A DNA stretch of 64,000 bases from Aristolochia californica (Eukaryota > Streptophyta > Magnoliopsida > Piperales > Aristolochiaceae): the NCBI GenBank assembly GCA_029961685.1, contig JARWKL010000007.1, forward strand, positions 20,903,013 to 20,967,012, in the 5' to 3' direction. How positions within the stretch are numbered: position 1 is the first letter of the stretch; each line of letters opens with the position of its first letter. The position numbers were made by a program, and so were the translations under genes. The notes below the pieces were generated by a model. It was not told the origin of the DNA and did no database searches. It saw only the letters and a program-made list of their open reading frames with translations. Below are positions 1 through 12,102 of this stretch, piece by piece.

Positions 1-659
1 TACAATCATGTATGATTGTTAGATCAATTTTTTGAAAATGGGCAAAATAATGACTTGTTAGACTCGGGTAAATATCCCACTGCACGTTCATTTGAGAATT
101 TAATGAGCGTTTGTTATTCTCTTTAAAAGCTTTGCATCCATAGCTCATTTGCATATTTAACATGTTTCAAACATGCATACCCATTTTTAAAACATGTGTC
201 GATGAAATCTCTTTCTTGCAAAATTCCAAGATTAATAGGGTTGGACTAATGGAATTTCCCAAACTCGGATAACAAAACTTTTGTGTTCATTTGTGGTGTA
301 TGAATAGATATTTTTTATTTACATTAGTTATTTTTTAAAATATTTTCAACACATCAACTATAAAATTTTTATTTTGTTGTGATCTTTTTTGCCTTTTTTG
401 TTTACGGGATGAAGGGGGAGTGAAAACTCAAAGTTCAGATTTAAGAAAGAAGTGTACATCTAAAATGGCAATGCAAAATGCACAAATGTAGAGAGAGATA
501 TTTCTAAAGAGTGTCTGTATTTTTTAGGGATCGTATGCACTCTTTCGTTTTTATATCAAAGGTTTTGCAATCGTCGGGAAACGGGGGAGGCGGGCGATTT
601 TTAACTGAGTGTTGACATCAAATCCATAAGTCATTTCTTACAAAAATATTGCCCGTTAC
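1..659 (+). repeat. Partial C* monomer (C with B core), left edge
   Basis: The window begins about 15 bases inside a C monomer ('agatcaat'). From the 'ctttgcatccatagctc' words to 'gatgaaatctctttc' the text is B type, then it returns to C at 'attaatagggttgg'. It also carries the side variants 'aagaaagaagtgtac', 'atatcaaagg', 'gacatcaaatcc' and 'aatattgcccg', which mark the C* family also seen at 13451, 15472 and 62823. Confidence 0.85.
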
Positions 660-2670
660 GCATGACAAATCAGTTTACAATCATCTATGGTTGTTAACTC
701 AACTTTTTTAATATGGGCAAAATAATGTCTTGTTTGACTCGGGCAAATATCCCACCACACGTTCACTTGAGAATTTAATGAGCGTTTGCTATTCTCTTTA
801 AAATCTTTGGATCCATAGGTCATTTGAATCTTGAACATGTTTCTGGCATTCATATCCATTTTTAAAACATGTGTAGAAAAAATCTCCTTCATCTAAAATT
901 CCAAGATATTAGTTTTGGACTAGTAGATTTTCCCAAACTTGGATAACAAAACTTTTGTGGTGTGTGAATAAATTTTCTTCATTTAATTTTTTTATTGTTT
1001 TAAACTTTTTCCGTACATCAACTATAAAATTTTCACTTTTCTGTGATCTATTTGCCTTTTTTTTTTTACGGGATGAAGGGAGAGCGAAAAACTCGAAGTT
1101 TTGATTTAAGAAAAAAGTGTACATCTAAATCGGAAATGCTCAATGCACATATGTAGAGAGAGATAATTCCAAAGAGTGTCTGTAATTTTTTGGGATTGTA
1201 AGCACCTTTTCGTTGTTATATCTCAGGTTTTGCAATCGTCTGGAAAAATGGGTTGCGGAGGATTTTTAACTGAGTATTGAATTGCAATCCATAAGTCATT
1301 TCATACAAAAATATAGCCCGTTTCGTATGATAGATCACATTACAATCATCTATGATTAATTATATCAGCTTTTTGCAAATGGGCAAAATAATGGAATGTT
1401 TGACTCGGGTAAATATCCCACCGCACGTTCACTTGAGAATTTAATGAGCGATTGTTATTCTCTTCAAAAGCTTTGCATCCATAGCTCATTTGCATCTTTA
1501 ACATGTTTCAAACATGCATATCCCTTTTTAAAATATGTGTGGATGAAATCTCTTTCTTGCAAAATTCCAAGCTATTAGGGTTAAACTAGTGGAATTTCCC
1601 AAAATTGGATAACAAAACTTTTGTATTCATTTGTGTTGGGTGAATAAATTTTCTTTATTTATATTTGTTATTGTTTTAAATTTTTTCCATACATGAACTA
1701 TAAAATTTTCATTTTGTTGTAAGCTTTTTGCCTAGTTTGTTTTCGGGATGAAGGGAGAGGGAAAAGTCACAGTTTTGATTTAAGAAAAAAGTGTACATCT
1801 AAATTGGAAAAGCACAATGCACAATTGTAGGGAGACATAATTCCAAAGAGTCTCTGTAATTTTTAGGGATTGTAAGCTCTTTTTAGTTTTTATCACTCAG
1901 CTTTTGCAATCATCGGGAAAAATTGGAGGTAGAGAATTTTTAACTGAGTGTTGAATTGCTATCCATAAGTCATTTCATACAAAAATATAGCCCGTTACGC
2001 ATGATAAATCACTTTACAATCATCTATGATTTTTAGATCAAATTTTTGAAAATGGGCAAAATAATGACTTGTTAGACTCGGGTAAATATCCCACCGCACG
2101 TTCACTTGAGAATTTAAATGAGCGTCTGTTATCCTCTTTAAAAGCTTTGGATCCATAGGTCATTTGAATCTTTAATAAGTTTCAAGCGTACATATCCATT
2201 TTTAAAACATGTGTAGAAAAAATCTCCTTCATGTAAAATTCCAAGCTTAATAGGGTTGGACTAATGGAATTTCCCAAACTTGGATTACAAAATTGTGTTC
2301 ATTTGTGGTGTGTGAATAGATATTTTTTATTTACATTAGTTATTATTTTAAATATTTTCCACACATCAACTATAAAATTTTTATTTTGTTGTGATCTTTT
2401 TTGCCTTTTTTATTTACGGGATGAAGGGGGAGCGAAAACTCAAAGTTCTGATTTAAGAAAAAAGTGTACATCTAAAATGGAAATGCACAATGCACAAATG
2501 TAGAGAGAGATATTTCCAAAGAGTGTCTGTATGTTTTAGGGATCGCATGCACTCTTTCGTTTTTATATCTAAGGTTTTGCAATCATCGGGAAACAGGGGA
2601 GCGAGCGATTTTTAACTGAGTGTTGACTTCAAATCCATAAGTCATTTCTTACAAAAATATAGCTCGTTAC
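660..2670 (+). repeat. HOR trimer A-B-C
   Basis: Monomers start at 660 (A), 1325 (B, with gtatga in place of gcatga) and 1999 (C). The A monomer has 'cttttttaatatggg', a variant that follows C* monomers elsewhere. C has an extra base in 'aatttaaatgagcg'. The matching trimer in the distant copy starts at 16148 and carries the same variants. Confidence 0.9.
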
Positions 2671-3359
2671 GCATGACAAATCACTTTACAATCATCTATT
2701 ATTATTAGCTCAACTTTTTGAATATGGGCAAAATAATGGCTTGTTTGACTCGTGCAAATATCCCACCTCACGTTCACTTGAAAATTTAATGAGCGTTTGT
2801 TATTCTCTTTAAAAGCTTTGGATCCATAGGTCATTTGAATCTTTAACCTGTTTCTGGCATGCATATCCATTTTTAAAACTTGTGTAGGAAAATTCTCCTT
2901 CATGTAAAATTCCAAGATATTAATTTTGGAGTAGTGGAATTTCCCAAACTTGGATAACAAAACTTTTGTGTTGATTTGTGGTGTGTGAATAAATTTTCTT
3001 CATTTACTTTTTTTATTGTTTTAAACTTTTTTCGTACATCAACTATGAAATTTTCATTTTGTTGTAAGCTTTTTGCCTTGTTTGTTTTCGGGATGAAGGG
3101 AGAGTGAAAAGTCAAAGTTTTGATTTAGGAAGAATGTGTACATCTAAAACGGAAATGCACAATACACATATGTAGAGAGAGATAATTCCAAAGAGTGTCT
3201 GTAATTTTTAGGATTGTAAGCACCTTTTCGTTTTTATATCTCAGGTTTTGCAATCGTCGGGAAAAGTTGGTGCCTGAGGATTTTTAACTGAGTGTTGAAT
3301 TGCAATCCATAAGTCATTTCATACAAAAATATAGCCCATTACGCATGATAAATATCTTT

Positions 3360-3377
3360 ACAATCATCTATGATTGT
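3360..3377. repeat. Conserved 18-bp palindrome near the monomer start (representative)
   Basis: ACAATCATCTATGATTGT has two perfect 8-base arms around a CT centre. It lies about 17 bases after the gcatga site and is kept in most A and C monomers; B monomers keep only the inner 6-base arms because they read ATGATTAATT. It could extrude as a small cruciform or bind a dimeric protein; neither is shown. Confidence 0.75.
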
Positions 3378-3517
3378 TAGATCAAATTTTTGAAAATGGG
3401 CAAAATAATGACTTGTTAGACTCGGGTAAATATCCCAGCGCACGTTCACTTGAGAATTTAATGAGCATTTGTTATTCTCTTTAAAAGCTTTGGATCCATA
3501 GGTCATTTGAATCTTTA

Positions 3518-3555
3518 ACATGTTTCAAGCATGCATATCCCTTTTTAAAACATGT
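3518..3555. repeat. Inverted pair acatgttt / aaacatgt (representative, C type)
   Basis: Two 8-base arms, 3518-3525 and 3548-3555, are exact reverse complements with a 22-base loop that contains gcatgc. The pair is kept in nearly all monomers of all three types. Confidence 0.75.
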
Positions 3556-4017
3556 GTAGAAAAAATCTCCTTCATGTGAAATTCCAAGCTTAATAGGGTT
3601 GGACTAATGGAATTTCCCAAACTTGGATAACAAAACTTTTGTTTTCATTTGTGGTGTGTGAATAGATATTTTTTATTTACATTAGTTATTATTTTAAATA
3701 TTTTCCACACATCAACTATAAAATTTTTATTTTGTTGTGATCTATTTTGCCGTTTTTGTTTATGGGATGAAGGGGGAGCGAAAACTCAAAGTTCTGATTT
3801 TAGAAAAAAGTGTACATCTAAAATGGAAATGCACAATGCAAAAATTTAGAGAGAGATATTTCCAAAGAGTGTCTGTATGTTTTAGTGATCGTATGCACTC
3901 TTTCATTTTTATATATAAGGTTTTGCAATCGTCGGGAAACGAGGGAGGCGGGCGATTTTTAATTGAGTATTGACTTCCAATCCATAAGCCATTTCTTACA
4001 AAAATATAGCCCGTTAC

Positions 4018-6039
4018 GCATGACAAATCACTTTACAATCATCTACAATTGTTAGCTCAACTTTTTGAATATGGGCAAAATAATGACTTGTTTGACTCGG
4101 GCAAATATCCCACGGCACGTTCAATTGAGAATTTAATGAGCGTTTGTTATTCTCTTTAAAAGCTTTGGATCCATAGGTCATTTTCATCTTTAACATGTTT
4201 CTGGCATGCATATCCATTTTTAAAACATGTGTAGGAAAATTCCCCTTCATGTAAAATTCCAAGATATTAGTTTTGGACTAGTGGAATTTCCAAAACTTGG
4301 GTAACAAAACTTTTGTGTTCATTTGTGGTGTGTGAATATATTTTCTCCATTTACTTTTTTTATTGTTTTATACTTTTTCCATACATCAACTATGAAATTT
4401 TCATTTTGCTGTGATCTATTTGCCTTTTTTGTTTACGGGATGAAGGGAGAGCGAAAACTCGAAGTTTTGATTTAGCGAAAATGTGTACATCTAAAACGGA
4501 AATGCACAATGCACATATGTAGAGATAGATAATTCCAAAGAGTGTCTTTAATTTTTAGGGATTGTAAGCACCTTTTCATTTTTATATCTCAGGTTTTGCA
4601 ATCGTCGAAAAAAATGGGTTGCGGAGGATTTTTAACTCAGTGTTGAATTGCAATCCTTAAGTCATTTCATACAAAAATATAGCCCGTTTCGCATGATAAA
4701 TCACATTACAATCATCTATGATTAATTATGTCTGCTTTTTGCAAATGGAAAAAATAATGGCATGTTTGACTCGGGTAAATATCCCACCGCAAGTTAACTT
4801 GAGAATTTCATCAGCGTTTTTTATTCACTTTAAAAGCTTTGCATCCATAGCTCATTTGCATCTTTAACATGTTTCAAACATGCATATCCATTTTTAAAAC
4901 ATTTGTGGATGAAATCTCTTTCTTGCAAATTTCCAAGCTATTAGGGTTCAACTAGTGGAATTTCCCAAAATTGGATAAGAAAACTTTTGTGTTCATTTGT
5001 GTTGGGTGAATAAATTTTATTTATTTATATTTGTTATATTTTTAAATTTTTTCCATACTTCAACTATAAAATTTTCATTTTGTTGTAAGCTTTTTGCCTT
5101 GTTTGTTTTCGGGATGAAGGGACAGGGAAAAGTCAAAATTTTGATTTAAGAAAAAAGTGTACATCTAAAATGGAAGAGCACAATGCACATTTGTAGGGAG
5201 AGATAATTCCAAAGAGTCTCTGTAATTTTTAGGGATTGAAAGCTCTTTTTAGTTTTTATATCTCAGCTTTTGCAATCGTCTGGAAAAATTGGAGGCAGAG
5301 AATTTTTAATAGAGTGTTGAATTGAAATCCATAAGTCATTTCATACAAAACTATAGCCAGTTACGCATGATAAATCACTTTACAATCATCTATGATTTTT
5401 AGATCAAATTTTTGAAAATGGGCAAAATAATGACTTGTTAGACTCGGGTAAATATCCCACCGCACGTTCACATGAGAATTTAATGAGCGTTTGTTATTCT
5501 CATTAAAAGCATTGGATCCATAGGTCATTTGAATATTAAACATGTTTCAAGCATGCATATCCTTTTTAAAAACATGTGTAGAAAAAATCTCCTTCATGTG
5601 AAATTCCAAGATTAATAGGGTTGGACTAATGGAATTTCCCAAACTTGGATAACAAAACTTTTGTGTTCATTTGTGGTGTGTGAATAGATATTTTTTATTT
5701 ACATTAGTTATTATTTTAAATATTTTCCACACATCAACTATAAAATTTTTATTTTGTGGTGATCTTTTTTGTCTTTTTTGTTTACGGGATGAAGGGGGAG
5801 CGAAAACTTAAAGTTCTAATTTAGGAAAAAATTGTACATCTAAAATGGAAATGCACAATGCACAAATTTAGAGAGAGATATTTCCAAAGAGTGTCTATAT
5901 GTTTTAGGGATCGTATGCACTCTTTCGTTTTTGTATCTATGGTTTTGCAATCGTCGGGAAACGGGGGAGGCGGGCGATTTTTGACTGAGTGTTGACTTCA
6001 AATCCATAAGCCATTTCTTACAAAAATATAGCCCGTTAC
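4018..6039 (+). repeat. HOR trimer A-B-C
   Basis: Monomers start at 4018 (A), 4691 (B) and 5365 (C). A has private variants ('ggcacgttcaattgag', 'gaatatattttctcc', 'gtcgaaaaaaatggg') shared with the A at 19512. The B and C that follow, and the A at 6040, have no counterpart in the second copy of the large duplication. Confidence 0.9.
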
Positions 6040-8059
6040 ACAAGACAAATCACTTTACAATCATCTATGATTGTTAGCACAACTTTTTGAATATAGCCAA
6101 AATAATGGCTTGTTTGACTCGGGCAAATATCCCACCGCAAGTTCACTTGAGAATTTAATGAGCGTTTGTTACTCTTTAAAAGCTTTGGATCCATAGGTCA
6201 TTTGAATCTTTAACATGTTTTTGGCATGCATATCCATTTTGAAAACATGTGTAGAAAAAATCTCCTGCACGTAAAATTCCAAGATATTAGTTTTGGACTA
6301 GTGGAATTTCCAAAACCTGGATAACAAAACTTTTGTGTTCATTTGTGGTGTGTGAATAAATTTTCTTCATTTACTTTTTTATTGTTTTAAACTTTTTCCG
6401 TACATCAACTATGAAATTATCATTTTTCTGTGATCTATTTGCCTTTTTTGTTTACGGGATGAAGGGAGAACGAAATACTCGAAGTTTTGATTTAAGAAAA
6501 ATGTGTACATCTAAAACGGAAATGCACAATGCACATATGTAGAGAGAGATAATTCCAAAGAGTTTCTGTAATTTTTAGGGATTGTAAGCACCTTTTCGTT
6601 TTTATATCTCAGGTTTTGCAATCATCGGTAAAAATGGGTTGCAGAGGATTTTTAACTGAGTGTTGAATTGCAATCCATAAGTCATTTCATACAAAAATAT
6701 AGCCCGTTATGCATGATAAATCACATTAAAATCATCTATGATTAATTATGTCAGCTTTTTGCAAATGGGCAAAATAATGGCATGTTTGACTCGGGTAAAT
6801 ATCCCACCGCAAGTTCACTTGAGAATTTAATTTGCGTTTTTTATTCTCTTTAAAAGCTTTGCATCCATATCTCATTTGCATCATTAACATGTTTCAAAGA
6901 TGCATATCCATTTTCAAAACATGTGTGGATGAAATCTCTTTCTTGCAAAATTCCAAGCTATTAGGGTTAAACTAGTGGAATTTCCCAAAATTGGATAACA
7001 AAACTTTTGTGTTCATTTGTGTTGGGTGAATAAATTTTCTATATATATATTTGTTATTGTTTTAAATTTTTTCCATACATCAACGATAAAATTTTCACTT
7101 TGTTGTAAGCTTTTTGCCTTGTTTTTTTTCGGGACGAAGGGAGAGCGAAAAATAAAAGTTTTGATTTAAGAAAAAAGTGTACATCTAAAATGGAAAAGCA
7201 CAATGCAAAAATGTAGGGAGAGATAGTTCCAAAGAGTGTTTTTAATTTTTAGGGATTGTAAGCTCTTTTTAGTTTTTATATCTCAGGTTTTGCAATCGTC
7301 AGTAAAAATTGGTGGCAGAGGATTTTTAACTGAGTGTTAAATTGCAATCCATAAGTCTTTTCATACAAAAATATAGCCCGTTAAGCATGATAAATCACTT
7401 TACAATCATCTATGATTGTTAGATCAAATTTTTGAAAATGGGCAAAATAAAGGCTTGTTAGACTCGGGTAAATATCCCACCGCACGTTCACTTGAGAATT
7501 TAATGAGCATTTGTTATTCTCTTAAAAAGCTTTGGATCCATAGGTCATTTGAATCTTTAACATGTTTCAAGCATGCATATCCATTTTTAAAACATGTGTA
7601 GAAAAAATCTCCTTCATGTAAAATTCCAACCTTAATTGGGTTGGACTAAAGGAATTTCCGAAACTTGGATAAAAAAACTTTTGTGTTCTTTTGTGGTGTG
7701 TGAATAGATATTTTTTATTTACATTAGTTATTATTTTAAATATTTTCCACACAACAACTACAAAATTTTTATTTTGTTGTGATCTATTTTGCTTTTTTTG
7801 TTTACGGGATGAAGGGGGAGCGAAAACTCAAAGTTCTGATTTAAGAAAAAAGTGTACATCTAAAATGGAAATGCACAATGCACAAATGTAGAGAGAGATA
7901 TTTCCAAAGAGTGTCCATATGTTTTAGGGATCGTATGCACCCTTTCGTATTAATATCTAAGGTTTTGCAATCGTCGGGAAACGGTGGAGGCCGGTGATTT
8001 TTAACTGAGTGTTGACTTCAAATCCTTATGTCATTTCTTACAAAAATATAGCCCGTTGC
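6040..8059 (+). repeat. HOR trimer A-B-C
   Basis: Monomers start at 6040 (A, start site mutated to acaaga), 6711 (B) and 7385 (C). B has 'tatatatatatttg', 'gggacgaaggg' and 'gagtgtttttaat'; C has 'ccaaccttaattggg' and 'ggactaaagg'. These rare variants recur at 20185 and 20858. Confidence 0.9.
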
Positions 8060-10079
8060 GCATGAAAAATCACTTTACACTCATCTATGATTTTTAGCTC
8101 AACTTTTTGAATATGGGCAAAATAATGGCTTGTTTGACTCGGGCAAATATCCCACCGCACGTTCACTTGAGAATTTAATGAGCGTTTGTTATTCTCTTTA
8201 AAAGCTTTGGATCCATAGGTCATTTGAATCTTTAACATGTTTCTGGCATGCATATCCATTTTTAAAACATGTGTAGAAAAAATCTCCATCATGTAAAATT
8301 CCGAGATATTAGTTTTGGATTTGTGGAATTTCCCAATCTTGGATCACAAAACTTTTGAGTTCATTTGTGGTGTGTGAATAAATTTTCTTCATTTGATTTT
8401 TTTATTGTTTTAAACTTTTTCCATACATCAACTATGAAATTTTCATTTTGCTGATATCTATTTGCCATTTTTGTTTACTGGATGAAGGGAGAGCGAAAAA
8501 CTCGAAGTTTTGATTTAAGGAAAATGTGTACATCTAAACGGAAATGCACAATGCACATATGTAGAGAGAGATAATTCCAAAGAGTGTCTGTAATTTTTAG
8601 GGATTGTAAGCACCTTTTCGTTTTTATATCTCAGGTTTTGCAATCGTCGGGAAAAATGGGTTGCGGAGGATTTTTAACTGAGTGTTGAATAGAAATCCAT
8701 AAGTCATTCCATACAAAAATATAGCCCGTTATGCATGATAAATCACATTACAATCATCTATGATTAATTATGTCAGCTTTTTGCAAATGGGCAAAATAAT
8801 GGCATGTTTGACTCGGGTAAATATCCCACCGCAAGTTCACTTGAGAATTTAATGAGCGTTTGTTATTCTCTTTAAAAGCTTTGCACCCATAGCTCACTTG
8901 CATCTTTAACATGTTTCAAACATGCATATGCATTTTTAAAACATGTGTGGATGAAATCTCTTTCTCTCAAAATTCCAAGCTATTAGGGTTAAACTAGTGG
9001 AATTTCCCAAAATTGGATAACAAAACTTTTGTGTTCATTTGTGTTGGGTGAATAAATTTTATTTATTTATATTTGTTATTTTTTAAAATATTTTCCATAC
9101 ATCAACTAAAAAATTTTCATTTTGTTGTAAGCTTTTTGCCTTGTTTGTTTTTGGGATGAAGGGAGAGCGAAAAGTCAAAGTTTTGATTTAAGAAAAAAGT
9201 GTACATCTAAAATGGAAAAGCACAATGCACAATTGTAGGGAGAGATAATTTCAAAGTGTGTTTGTAATTTTTAGGGATTGTAAGCTCTTTTTAGTTTTTA
9301 TATCTCTGGTTTTGCAATCGTCAGGAAAAATTGGTGGCAGAGGATTTTTAACTGAGTGTTGAATTCCAATCCATAAGTCATTTCATAATAAAATATAGCC
9401 CGTTACGCATGATAAATCACTTTACAATCATCTACGATTGTTAGATCAAATTTTTGAAAATGGGCAAAATAATGACTTGTTAGACTCGGGTAAATATCCA
9501 ACTGCACGTTCTCTTTAGAATTTAATGAGCGTTTGTTATTCTCTTTAAAATCTTTGGATCCATAGGTCTTTTGAATCTTTAACATGTTTCAAGCATGCAT
9601 ATCCATTTTTAAAACATGTGTAGAAAAAATATCCTTCATGTAAAATTCCAAGCTTAATAGGGTTGGACTAATGGAATTTCCCAAACTTGGATAATAAAAC
9701 TTTTGTGTTCATTTGTGGTGTGTGAATATATATCTTTTATTTAAATTAGTTATTATTTTAAATATTTTCCACACATCAACTATAAAATTTTTATTTTGTT
9801 GTCATCTTTTTTGCCTTTTTGTTTACGGGATGAAGGGGGAGTGAAAACTCAAAGTTCTGGTTTAAGAAAAAATTGTACATCTAAAATGGAAATGACAATG
9901 CACAATTGCAGAGAGAGATATTTCCAAAGACTGTCTGTATGTTTTAGGGATTGTATGCACTCTTTCGTTTTTATATCTAAGGTTTTGCAATCGTCGGGAA
10001 ACGGGGGAGGCGGGCGATTTTTAACTGAGTGTTGACTTCAAATCCATTAGCCATTTCTTACAAAAATAAAGCCCGTTAC
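8060..10079 (+). repeat. HOR trimer A-B-C
   Basis: Monomers start at 8060 (A), 8733 (B) and 9407 (C). A has 'ttccgagatattag', 'ggatcacaaaacttttgag' and 'gctgatatctatttgcc', shared with the A at 21531. C has 'gaaatgacaatgcac', a deletion variant shared with the next C-type monomers at 10753 and 11428. Confidence 0.9.
8909..8946. repeat. B-type version of the inverted pair, with an extra inner dyad
   Basis: In B monomers the left arm is itself part of CATGTTTCAAACATG (8910-8924), a perfect dyad with 7-base arms, followed by aaacatgt at 8939-8946. C and A monomers break the inner dyad with AAGCATG or TGGCATG. Confidence 0.72.
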
Positions 10080-11427
10080 GCATGACAAATCACTTTACAA
10101 TCATCTATGATTGTTAGCTCAAATTTTTGAATATGGGAAAAATAATGGTTTATTTGACTTGGGCAAATATCCCACCGCACGTTCACTTGAGAATTTAATG
10201 AGTTTTTTTTATTCTCTTTAAAACCATTGGATCCATAGGTCATTTGAATCTTTAACATGTTTCTGGCATGCATATCCCTTTTTAAAACATGTGTAGGAAA
10301 AATCTCCTTCATGTAAAATTCCAAGATATTAGCTTTGGACTAGTGGAATTTCCCAAACTTGGATAACAAAACTTTTGTGTTCATTTGTGGTGTGTGAATA
10401 AATTTTCTTCATTTAATTTTTTTATTGTTTTAAACTTTTTCCGTACATCATCTATGAAATTTTCATTTTCTCTGATCTATTTGCCTTTTTTGTTTACGGG
10501 ATGAAGGAGGAGCGAAAAACTCGAAGTTTTTATTTAAGAAAAATGTGTACATCTAAAACGGAAATGCACATTGCACATATGTAGAGAGAGATAATTCCAA
10601 AGAGTGTCTGTAATTTTTAGGGATTGTAAGCATCTTTTCGTTTTTATATCTCAGCTTTTGCAATCGTCGGGAAAAATGGGTTGCGGACGATTTTTAACTG
10701 AGTGTTGAATAGCTATCCATAAGTCATTTCATACAAAAATATAGCCCGTTACGCATGATAAATCACTTTACAATCATCTATGATTGTTAGATCAAATTTT
10801 TGAAAATGGGCAAAATAATGACTTGTTAGACTCGGGTAAATATCCCACCGCACGTTCACTTGAGAATTTGATGAGTGTTTTTTATTCTCTTTAAAAGCTT
10901 TGGATCCATAAGGTCATTTGAATCTTTAACATGTTTCAAGCATGCATATCCATTTTTAAAACATGTGTAGAAAAAATCTCCTTCATGTAAAATACCAAGC
11001 TTAATAGGGTTGGACTAATGGAATTTCCCAAACTTGGATAACAAAACTTTTGTGTTCAATTGTGGTGTGTGAATAGATATTTTTTATTTACATTAGTTAT
11101 TATTTTAAATATTTTCGACACATCAACTATAAAATTTTTATTTTGTTGTGATCTTTTTTGCCGTTTTTGTTTACGGGATGAAGGGGGAGCGAAAACTCAT
11201 AGTTTAGATTTAAGAAAAAAGTGTACATCTAAAATGGAAATGACAATGCACAAACGTAGAGAGAGATATTTCCAAAGAGTGTCTGTATGTTTTAGGGATC
11301 GTATGCACTCTTTCATTTTTATATATAAGGTTTTACAATCTTCGGGAAACGGAGGAGGCAGGCGATTTTTAACTGACTGTTGACTTCAAATCCATAAGCC
11401 ATTTCTTACAAAAATAAAGCCCGTTAC
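10080..11427 (+). repeat. A-C dimer (B missing)
   Basis: Monomers start at 10080 (A) and 10753 (C). The A ends in normal A type ('aatgggttgcgg'), and the next monomer starts directly as C ('gttagatcaaattt'). C carries 'ccataaggtcatt' (one extra base), 'aaaataccaagc' and 'attttcgacacatc', which are repeated one monomer later. Confidence 0.88.
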
Positions 11428-12102
11428 GCATGACAAATCACTTTAAAATCGTCTATGATTGTTAGCTCAACTTTTTGAATATGGGCAAAATAATGGCTTG
11501 TTTGACTCGGGCAAATATCCCACCGCACGTTCACTTGAGAATTTAATGAGTTTTTGTTATTCTCTTTCAAAGCTTTGGATCCATAAGGTCATTTTAATCT
11601 TTAACATGTTTCAAGCATGCATATCCATTTTTAAAACATGTGTAGAAAAAATCTCCTTCATGTAAAATACCAAGCTTAATAGGGTTGGACTAATGGAATT
11701 TCCCAAACTTGGATAACAAAACTTTTGTGTTCAATTGTGGTGTGTGAATAGATATTTTTTATTTACATTAGTTATTATTTTAAATATTTTCGACACATCA
11801 ACTATAAAATTTTTATTTTGTTGTGATCATTTTTGCCGTTTTTGTTTACGGGATGAAGGGGGAGTGAAAACTCATAGTTTTGATTTAAGAAAAAAGTGTA
11901 CATCTAAAATGGAAATGACAATGCACAAACGTAGAGAGAGATATTTCCAAAGAGTGTCTGTATGTTTTAGGGATCGTATGCACTCTTTCATTTTTATATT
12001 TGAGGTTTTGCAATCTTCGGGAAACGGAGGAGGCAGGCGATTTTTAACTGACTATTGACTTCAAATCCATAAGCCATTTCTTACAAAAATAAAGCCCGTT
12101 AC
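11428..12102 (+). repeat. A/C hybrid monomer, local duplicate of the preceding C
   Basis: The first ~150 bases are A type ('gctcaactttttg', 'cgggcaaat'). From 'ccataaggtcatt' on, the monomer is C and shares all the private variants of the C at 10753, with about ten base differences by eye. It breaks the A-B-C order. Confidence 0.88.

Larger units (their letters stand above)
2671..4017 (+). repeat. A-C dimer (B missing); A carries a B-type patch
   Basis: Monomers start at 2671 (A) and 3343 (C), so one B is absent. In the A monomer, roughly 3057-3125 reads as B ('gttgtaagc', 'gccttgtttgttttcggg', 'gaaaagtcaaag') before returning to A at 'aatgtgtacatctaaaac'. The same dimer with the same patch is found at 18165-19511. 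Confidence 0.88.
1..8750 (+). repeat. Segmental duplication, copy 1
   Basis: Monomer order C*-A-B-C-A-C-A-(B-C-A)-B-C-A-B, with the same private variants as copy 2 at about 15472-22250. The offset is about 15,490 bp up to position ~4640 and about 13,472 bp from ~6660 on. The part in brackets (about 4640-6660) is absent from copy 2. The left end lies outside the window. Confidence 0.85.

Noticed and set aside
656..892. Minus-strand frames of 60-100 codons in A-type and other monomers
   Set aside because: The same frame repeats at monomer spacing, begins and ends at conserved repeat positions, is broken at random in many copies and resembles no protein family I know. It is a by-product of the repeat.
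1574..1585. Telomere-like words (ttagggtta in B monomers, tttaggg in A and B)
   Set aside because: Each is a single unit at a fixed place in the monomer and is not a tandem run, so it is not telomeric or interstitial telomere DNA.
3649..3849. Plus-strand 66-codon hydrophobic frame in C monomers, like a small membrane protein
   Set aside because: The hydrophobic stretch comes from T-rich DNA on the + strand. The frame is shifted or stopped in many copies and has no promoter or gene context.
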